From: DATAOG01 sp046727895
GTDB taxonomy: Bacteria > Pseudomonadota > Alphaproteobacteria > Geminicoccales > Geminicoccaceae
Direction of reading: 5' to 3'
Length of the DNA: 6,271 nt
Assembly: GCA_046727895.1 (NCBI GenBank)
Contig: JBKPDM010000483.1
Location: 1-6,271 of the forward strand
Notes under the pieces: model-generated
Seen by the model: only the letters and a program-made list of their open reading frames with translations
Told to the model about the DNA's origin: nothing
The model's database searches: none
Program-made: the position numbers and the translations under genes
Part shown: piece after piece, positions 1 through 6,271 of the stretch
Layout of the letters: each line of letters begins with the position of its first letter
Position numbering within the stretch: the stretch's first letter is position 1

Positions 1-136
1 ATCTGCAAGAACGGGATCGTCTGCCAGGCGAGAGCAACGCCCTGCCTCGAATATTGCCTGTCGTCGACCCTGACGAGCGGATCTGCGGCGGGCTCGCTGG
101 TCGTGCCCCCCACGCCCTCCTTCCCGTACTCCCCCG
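1..136. other. Left-edge stretch, coding status unresolved
   Basis: No gene can be named here. Plus frame 1 is open from the window edge to a TGA at 220-222 and would encode the last 73 residues of a cysteine-containing protein. Its third positions up to the hairpin at 142 are about 85% GC, like a real gene of this genome. The same base periodicity equally fits a minus-strand gene running off the left edge. That alternative would start at a GTG at 113-111, preceded by AAGGAGG at 122-116, but with only a 2-base spacer. Against the plus reading, the frame continues through the hairpin at 142-168 and then becomes rich in Arg, Pro and Cys, as non-coding GC-rich DNA does. Plus frame 3 is also open (to 239) but has weaker third-position bias. 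Confidence 0.25.
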
Positions 137-141
137 ATGGC

Positions 142-168
142 GGGCCGGTCTCAGCGCGAGACCGGCCC
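142..168 (+). terminator. Strong hairpin, possible terminator of an upstream gene
   Basis: A perfect 11 bp inverted repeat, GGGCCGGTCTC then loop AGCGC then GAGACCGGCCC, is followed by TT and then CGTC. The stem is very stable, but the T tract expected of an intrinsic terminator is almost absent on the plus side and absent on the minus side. It lies 44 bp upstream of the proposed valS promoter, so it probably separates valS from whatever lies to the left. Confidence 0.45.
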
Positions 169-211
169 TTCGTCGCGTGCCGCTGCGGCGCGGCACCACG
201 CCCCCGCTGCC

Positions 212-240
212 TTGCCCGCTGAGGCGAATTCCCCTATAGC
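212..240 (+). promoter_or_regulatory. Probable sigma70-type promoter of the valS operon
   Basis: TTGCCC at 212-217 (4 of 6 matches to TTGACA) and TATAGC at 235-240 (4 of 6 matches to TATAAT) are separated by exactly 17 bp. The -10 lies in one of the few AT-containing patches of this region. Transcription would start near 246-248, giving a leader of about 58 bases before the valS ATG. The call rests on consensus matching only. Confidence 0.5.
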
Positions 241-246
241 CCTGAC

Positions 247-268
247 CCGGCGCGCTCTAGCGCGTCGG
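247..268 (+). promoter_or_regulatory. Hairpin at the predicted 5' end of the valS leader
   Basis: CCGGCGCGC (247-255) pairs with GCGCGTCGG (260-268), including one G-T wobble at 250/265, to give a 9 bp stem with loop TCTA. If the promoter at 212-240 is right, the RNA begins at or within a base or two of this stem. A stem at the extreme 5' end could protect the messenger from 5'-end-dependent decay. No T-box hallmarks, such as a specifier loop or antiterminator, are visible. A regulatory role is inference; the pairing is seen directly. Confidence 0.35.
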
Positions 269-304
269 TGGTTGCGCGGTTCTGTGTTGCGGGATGGTTC
301 AGCG

Positions 305-2953
<2,649 letters not shown>

Positions 2954-2967
2954 CGCGGACGAAGGTC

Positions 2968-4365
2968 ATGCTGAGCTGCTTCGCGCCCCGAGATGAGCCA
3001 GGCGCACGGCCGGTCCGGGTAGTTGCGCGGGCCCGCTACGACGACTGGCTCGCCGGGCAGCCGGGGCGCGTCCGGGCGTGGCTCGAGGGTTCCGGCTTCG
3101 AAGCGAAAGCCGGGCGCGCGATCGTGGTTCCCGGGACCGATGGCGCCCCCGAAGCGGCGCTCCTGCTCCTGAGCGACCCACCGGAGCCTTGGGATTTTGC
3201 CGCGCTTCGGGGTCGGCTGCCGGCCGGAACCTGGTATCTCGAGGCGGACGAGGGCGAGCTCGATCACGCTCAGGCAGCGCTCGGCTGGGCGCTCGCCAGC
3301 TATCGGTTCGATCGCTACCGGAAGAAGCATCAGGAGAAGGATCAGGACGGCCAGGAACCTCGTCTCGCCCTCGAGGAGGGCGCCGAGAGCCGGCGCGCCA
3401 ATGTCGTCGCCGAGGCGGTCTGGCTGGCGCGCGATCTGATCAACACGCCCGCCTCGGATCTCGGCCCGGCCGAGCTCGCCGATGCGGCGCGCACGGTCGC
3501 AGCACGCTACGGCGCCGAGTTCCGCACGATCGAGGGCGGTGCGCTGCTCACGGAGAACTACCCGGCGATCCACGCGGTCGGCCGCGCCAGCCCGCGCGCG
3601 CCGCGGCTGATCGAGCTGGTCTGGGGCAAGCCCGCCGCGCCGAAGGTCACCCTGATCGGCAAGGGTGTCTGCTTCGACACCGGCGGGCTCGACCTCAAGA
3701 CCTCGCAGAACATGCTGCTGATGAAGAAGGACATGGGCGGCGCCGCGGTGACCCTGGCACTCGCCCAGGCGCTCATGGAGCTCAAGGTGCCGGTGCGGCT
3801 CCGGCTGCTGATCGGCGCGGTCGAGAACAGCGTCGGGGGCAGCGCCTTCCGCCCGGGCGACATCCTCGAGACCCGCAAGGGGCTCACCGTCGAGATCGGC
3901 AACACCGATGCCGAAGGCCGGCTGGTGCTGGCCGATCTGCTGAGCGAAGGCGACCGCGAGCGGCCCGATCTCATGATCGACTGCGCGACGCTGACCGGCG
4001 CCGCGCGGGTGGCGCTCGGCCCCGATCTGCCGGTGCTGTTCACGCCCGACGATCGTCTGGCCGACGACCTGCTCGCGGCGGGTCGGGCGACCTTCGAGCC
4101 GCTCTGGCGACTGCCGCTGCACACCCCTTACCGCGAGCTGCTCGAGAGCCCGATCGCCGACATCAACAACACCGGCAAGGGCAGCTTCGCCGGCGCCATC
4201 ACCGCGGCTCTGTTCCTCGAGGAGTTCGTCAGCGAGACCGCGGCCTGGGCGCATCTCGACATCTTCGCCTGGAACCCCGAGGCGAAGCCGGGCCGAGCGA
4301 AAGGCGGCGAGGCGACCGCGCTCCGCGCTCTCCTGGCCATGATCGAGCGCCGTTTTTCAGCCTGA
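2968..4365 (+). CDS. M17 leucyl aminopeptidase family protein
   Basis: This is a metallo-aminopeptidase of 465 residues that removes N-terminal residues from peptides, presumably in the cytoplasm as a hexamer like other M17 enzymes. The metal and catalytic set is complete and spaced exactly as in E. coli PepA: Lys232, Asp237, Lys244 and Asp255 correspond to PepA 270, 275, 282 and 293. NTDAEGRL begins at 312, with Asp314, Glu316 and Arg318 matching 352, 354 and 356. The first 160 or so residues form a divergent N-terminal domain unlike PepA and more like the shorter M17 proteins common in Alphaproteobacteria. A charged Lys/Glu/Asp-rich linker lies near residues 118-142. The ATG at 2968 gives the expected family N-terminus; a GAAGG just before it is too close to be an ideal ribosome site, so expression may depend on coupling to valS. 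Family assignment is firm. Substrate preference, and the choice between the names pepA and pepB, cannot be read from the sequence. Confidence 0.93.
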   Translation: MLSCFAPRDEPGARPVRVVARARYDDWLAGQPGRVRAWLEGSGFEAKAGRAIVVPGTDGAPEAALLLLSDPPEPWDFAALRGRLPAGTWYLEADEGELDHAQAALGWALASYRFDRYRKKHQEKDQDGQEPRLALEEGAESRRANVVAEAVWLARDLINTPASDLGPAELADAARTVAARYGAEFRTIEGGALLTENYPAIHAVGRASPRAPRLIELVWGKPAAPKVTLIGKGVCFDTGGLDLKTSQNMLLMKKDMGGAAVTLALAQALMELKVPVRLRLLIGAVENSVGGSAFRPGDILETRKGLTVEIGNTDAEGRLVLADLLSEGDRERPDLMIDCATLTGAARVALGPDLPVLFTPDDRLADDLLAAGRATFEPLWRLPLHTPYRELLESPIADINNTGKGSFAGAITAALFLEEFVSETAAWAHLDIFAWNPEAKPGRAKGGEATALRALLAMIERRFSA

Positions 4366-4402
4366 TCCCACCGCCAACGCTCGCCCCTGCCCCGGAGCTC
4401 TC

Positions 4403-4846
4403 ATGCACCGCGACCAACCGTCGAGGCGCGCCGATTATCGCGCCTTCTACGAGGTGCCGAGCCGCTGGCTCGACAACGACATCTACGGCCACGTCAACAA
4501 CGTCAATTATTACAGCTACTTCGATACCGCGATCGCGCACTGTCTGATGGGCGAAGGCGGCCTCGCGCCCTGGACCGACCATGTGATCGGCTTCTGTGTC
4601 GAGAGCGGCTGCCGCTTTCGCCGCGGCCTGCGTTTCCCCGACCGGATCATGGCGGGGCTCAAGGTGACCCGGCTCGGCCGCTCCAGCGTGCGCTACGAGA
4701 TCGGCATCTTCGGCAACGACGACGATGCGGCGGCCGCGGACGGCTACTTCGTGCACGTCTTCGTCGAGCGGGCGAGCGAGCGCCCGGCGCCGATTCCGGC
4801 GCCGATTCGCGCTGCCCTCGCGCGGCTGCTCGCTGAGGCGGATTGA
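4403..4846 (+). CDS. Acyl-CoA thioesterase, hotdog fold (4HBT/YbgC-like)
   Basis: This 147-residue single-domain protein belongs to the 4-hydroxybenzoyl-CoA thioesterase superfamily, whose members hydrolyse acyl-CoA thioesters to the free acid and CoA, usually as dimers or tetramers. The diagnostic stretch is RWLDNDIYGHVNNVNYY from residue 21. Asp26 aligns with the catalytic aspartate of the family (Asp18 of E. coli YbgC), and GHVNN forms the start of the long central helix. The remaining sequence fits the antiparallel sheet, including VESGCRFRRGLRFPDRI and the strand ending GYFVHVFVER. The ATG at 4403 has a good ribosome site, GGAG at 4394-4397, five bases upstream. No signal peptide or membrane segment is seen. 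The 37 bp gap after the aminopeptidase suggests the same transcript. The substrate cannot be deduced; the family covers short-chain, long-chain and aromatic acyl-CoAs. Confidence 0.9.
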   Translation: MHRDQPSRRADYRAFYEVPSRWLDNDIYGHVNNVNYYSYFDTAIAHCLMGEGGLAPWTDHVIGFCVESGCRFRRGLRFPDRIMAGLKVTRLGRSSVRYEIGIFGNDDDAAAADGYFVHVFVERASERPAPIPAPIRAALARLLAEAD

Positions 4847-4862
4847 CGCGCGCGCCCGCTCC

Positions 4863-4880
4863 ATCGCCCTCCAGGGCGAT
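4863..4880. repeat. Inverted repeat between the two operons
   Basis: ATCGCCCT-CC-AGGGCGAT is a perfect 8 bp inverted repeat 16 bp after the thioesterase stop codon and 4 bp upstream of a possible -35 element at 4885. As RNA it forms a 7 bp stem with a four-base loop, but no T tract follows, so it would be a weak intrinsic terminator at best. As DNA it could equally be an operator for the downstream promoter. The symmetry is seen directly; both roles are inference. Confidence 0.4.
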
Positions 4881-4884
4881 CGGC

Positions 4885-4914
4885 TTGCATGCGATGGCGG
4901 GCCACCGCTAAATT
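4885..4914 (+). promoter_or_regulatory. Possible promoter of the second operon
   Basis: TTGCAT at 4885-4890 and TAAATT at 4909-4914 are separated by 18 bp; each matches about four of six consensus bases. CTAAATT is the only AT-rich patch in this gap. Transcription would begin near 4921, giving a leader of about 44 bases before the GTG at 4965. Read-through from the first operon remains possible. Confidence 0.35.
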
Positions 4915-4953
4915 GCCTGGCGCCGCAATCCGTTGCGCCGGACGGCGCGCGCC

Positions 4954-4959
4954 GAGGAG
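4954..4959 (+). promoter_or_regulatory. Ribosome binding site deciding a GTG start
   Basis: GAGGAG lies five bases before the GTG at 4965-4967. It is the best Shine-Dalgarno match in this gap and fixes the start of the 162-residue protein. The reading frame itself is open much further upstream, to 4725, where it only overlaps the thioesterase gene. Confidence 0.65.
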
Positions 4960-4964
4960 ATGCC

Positions 4965-5453
4965 GTGGACGAGCAGCGGGCGAGGCTCAGGATCAATCTG
5001 TCCCAACGGGAATTCGAGGTCGAAGGCAGCGAGCGCTTCGTCAAGGCCTACGCCGAGCGGTTCGACGCCCTGCTAGCTGGACTGAGCGATCCGACCCAAG
5101 AGGCCCTGCCTCCGCCCGCCGCGCCGCGAGCCGCGCCCGTGGCCGCCGCACCTCGACCCGCCGCCCAGACCTTCGGCGAGATGCTGCATCAGCTGCCCCG
5201 CTCGGCGAGCGACGTCGACCGCATGCTCGCCGCCGGCTACTTCGCCCACCTGCGCAGCCCCGACAAGTCGTTCAGCACGGGCGAGGCCAACGATCTCTTG
5301 ACCGAGCAGGGCATCAAGATCGGCAACCCCTCGCAATCCGTGCGCCAGAATGTCGCTGCCAAGCGGGTGTTCAGGCACCAGGGGCGCTATCGGGTGTCAC
5401 AGACCGGCCTCGACTACCTCCGCCAGCTCCTGGGCGCCGAACTGCCGGTCTGA
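4965..5453 (+). CDS. Uncharacterised protein with probable C-terminal winged helix
   Basis: I do not recognise a named family for this 162-residue protein. Three parts are visible. Residues 5-40 form a short module (ARLRINLSQREFEVEGSERF and onward) that reads as two beta strands, an EGSE turn and an amphipathic helix. Residues 47-67 are an Ala/Pro linker. Residues 70-157 look like a winged helix: a first helix around 82-97, a second at 104-115 (STGEANDLLTEQ), a candidate recognition helix at 121-134 (NPSQSVRQNVAAKR), then a wing strand pair (FRHQGRYRVSQTG) and a closing helix. That suggests nucleic-acid or protein binding, but this is inference from pattern. I recall similar EVEGSE-type N-terminal modules joined to helix-turn-helix domains in other poorly annotated bacterial and archaeal proteins; that is memory, not a search. 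The GTG start is set by GAGGAG five bases upstream. The stop is 2 bp before pcm, so the two are probably co-transcribed. No signal peptide or membrane segment is seen. Confidence 0.8.
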   Translation: MDEQRARLRINLSQREFEVEGSERFVKAYAERFDALLAGLSDPTQEALPPPAAPRAAPVAAAPRPAAQTFGEMLHQLPRSASDVDRMLAAGYFAHLRSPDKSFSTGEANDLLTEQGIKIGNPSQSVRQNVAAKRVFRHQGRYRVSQTGLDYLRQLLGAELPV

Positions 5454-5455
5454 TC

Positions 5456-6148
5456 ATGGCGAGCGATCCGGATGCCGGACCGAGCGGGGCTGATCTCGCG
5501 CCGGCCCGTCGGGCCATGCTCGAGACCATCGAGCGCGAGATCGCCTGGTTCGGCACCGGCGACGGCAGCCGCAGGCTCGATTCGCGGGTCCGCGCCGCCA
5601 TGCTCGAGGTGCCGCGCGAGCGCTTCGTGCCGCCCGATCTGGCCGCGCGGGCGTATGACAACCAACCCCTGCCGATCGGCCATGGTCAGACCATCTCGCA
5701 GCCCCTGATGGTGGCGGTGATGAGCCATCTGTTGCGGCTCGAGCCGCAGGCGCGCGTGCTCGAGGTCGGCACCGGCTCGGGCTATCAGACGGCGGTCCTG
5801 GCCGAACTGGCCGCCGAGGTGGTCACGATCGAGGTGCTCGAGGCGCTGGCCGCCGACGCCAAGGCGAGGCTGGCCGAGCTCGGCTATCGAAACGTCGAGT
5901 GCCATCTCGGCGACGGTGCGGCCGGCTGCCCGGGGCGGGCGCCCTTCGATGCGATCCTGGTGACCGCGGCCGCCCGCTCGGTTCCGCCCGCCCTGGTCGA
6001 GCAGCTGAGGCCCGGCGGTCGGATGGTGATCCCGGTCGGCGGCGATCCGTTCAGCCAGGACCTGCTCCTGATCGAGAAGGACGCCGAGGGCCGCACCCGC
6101 GAGCGTACCCTGTTTGCCGTGGCCTTCGTGCCGCTGCGCAGCGGCTGA
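5456..6148 (+). CDS. pcm: Protein-L-isoaspartate O-methyltransferase
   Basis: This enzyme uses S-adenosylmethionine to methylate isoaspartyl residues in damaged proteins, which starts their conversion back to normal aspartate. It acts in the cytoplasm. At 230 residues it is close to the usual bacterial length, with about 15 extra N-terminal residues. The family signature PIGHGQTISQP spans residues 73-83. The cofactor site follows: VLEVGTGSGYQ at 101-111 (motif I), an acidic residue Glu126 ending the next strand (VVTIE), GDG at 152-154 and DAILVTAAA from 165. LRPGGRMVIPVGG is the usual post-core strand and loop. The ATG at 5456 starts 2 bp after the preceding stop with no clear ribosome site, so translation probably depends on ribosomes finishing the upstream gene. 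In many Alphaproteobacteria pcm is followed by tolC; the start of the next gene, as far as it is visible, does not resemble tolC. Confidence 0.95.
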   Translation: MASDPDAGPSGADLAPARRAMLETIEREIAWFGTGDGSRRLDSRVRAAMLEVPRERFVPPDLAARAYDNQPLPIGHGQTISQPLMVAVMSHLLRLEPQARVLEVGTGSGYQTAVLAELAAEVVTIEVLEALAADAKARLAELGYRNVECHLGDGAAGCPGRAPFDAILVTAAARSVPPALVEQLRPGGRMVIPVGGDPFSQDLLLIEKDAEGRTRERTLFAVAFVPLRSG

Positions 6149-6172
6149 CCCGCGGTTGACACGGCGATTCGC

Positions 6173-6201
6173 TTGATCTGCGGACGCCGAACCGTTATTC
6201 T
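6173..6201 (+). promoter_or_regulatory. Possible promoter downstream of pcm
   Basis: TTGATC at 6173-6178 and TATTCT at 6196-6201 have a 17 bp spacer, each with four of six consensus matches. A better -35 sequence, TTGACA at 6156-6161, lies nearby but has no acceptable -10 at the right distance. The predicted transcription start near 6208 is almost on the ATG at 6210, implying either a leaderless message or a later start codon such as the ATG at 6239. No convincing terminator with a T tract lies between pcm and this site. Confidence 0.3.
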
Positions 6202-6209
6202 CCTGGACC

Positions 6210-6271
6210 ATGACGATCACGATCCAGCTTCGCCGGCAATGCGCGCGAATTATCCGCCCCACCACGATCGG
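6210..6271 (+). CDS. Possible start of a gene cut by the right edge
   Basis: An ATG at 6210 opens a frame that runs off the window, beginning MTITIQLRRQCARII. The early Arg residues could be the basic part of a signal peptide, but the hydrophobic segment would lie outside the window. No good ribosome site precedes it. An alternative ATG at 6239 in another frame also stays open. With about 20 codons visible, neither frame can be preferred on composition, and no product can be named. Confidence 0.2.
   Translation, partial: MTITIQLRRQCARIIRPTTI

Noticed and set aside
137..304. An N-terminal extension of ValRS by 56 residues to position 137
   Set aside because: The frame is open, but the extension would run through both hairpins and the proposed promoter, is rich in Arg and Ala, and lies before the normal family N-terminus at 305.
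247..304. A T-box or peptide-leader attenuator upstream of valS
   Set aside because: The leader is only about 58 bases, with no run of Val codons in a short leader frame, no T-box consensus and no terminator with a T tract.
4924..4937. A short CGCAA-TCCG-TTGCG hairpin in the leader of the second operon
   Set aside because: A stem of only 5 bp is too short to support a claim without conservation data.
4725..4964. An N-terminal extension of the 162-residue protein into the thioesterase gene
   Set aside because: The extra residues are Arg/Ser-rich shadow sequence of the thioesterase. The GTG at 4965 has a good ribosome site and begins a sensible domain.
4889..5455. An upstream extension of pcm in its own frame back to 4889
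   Set aside because: It would overlap the whole preceding gene and encodes Arg-rich shadow sequence. The ATG at 5456 fits the family.
6131..6144. The 14-base palindrome CCGCTGCGCAGCGG at the end of pcm
   Set aside because: It lies within the coding sequence, encodes the ordinary last residues and is followed by no T tract. At this GC content such a short palindrome is not surprising.

Overview
The window is about 69% GC. Its coding frames run on the plus strand with strongly GC-rich third codon positions, and genes are tightly packed. Protein styles, especially the valyl-tRNA synthetase core and the divergent M17 aminopeptidase, look most like an alphaproteobacterium of the Rhodospirillales type. 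This placement is from recalled sequence character, not a search; a GC-rich gammaproteobacterium cannot be excluded.

Layout. Positions 1-304 hold no securely identified gene: an unresolved left edge, a strong hairpin (142-168), a good sigma70-type promoter candidate (212-240) and a second hairpin (247-268) that would lie at the very 5' end of the mRNA. A first operon follows: valS (305-2953), an M17 leucyl-aminopeptidase-family gene (2968-4365, 14 bp gap) and a hotdog-fold acyl-CoA thioesterase (4403-4846, 37 bp gap). A 118 bp gap (4847-4964) carries an 8 bp inverted repeat and a possible promoter. A second unit follows: an uncharacterised 162-residue protein with a probable C-terminal winged helix (4965-5453, GTG start) and pcm, protein-L-isoaspartate O-methyltransferase (5456-6148), only 2 bp downstream and probably translationally coupled. 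The last 123 bp hold a possible promoter and perhaps the beginning of another gene.

Functionally, the first unit joins tRNA charging with peptide turnover and a thioesterase. The second joins repair of damaged proteins with a small putative nucleic-acid-binding protein. No mobile element, CRISPR array, tRNA or rRNA was seen. The 162-residue protein is the least explained element and the main candidate for something undescribed; the rest is housekeeping.
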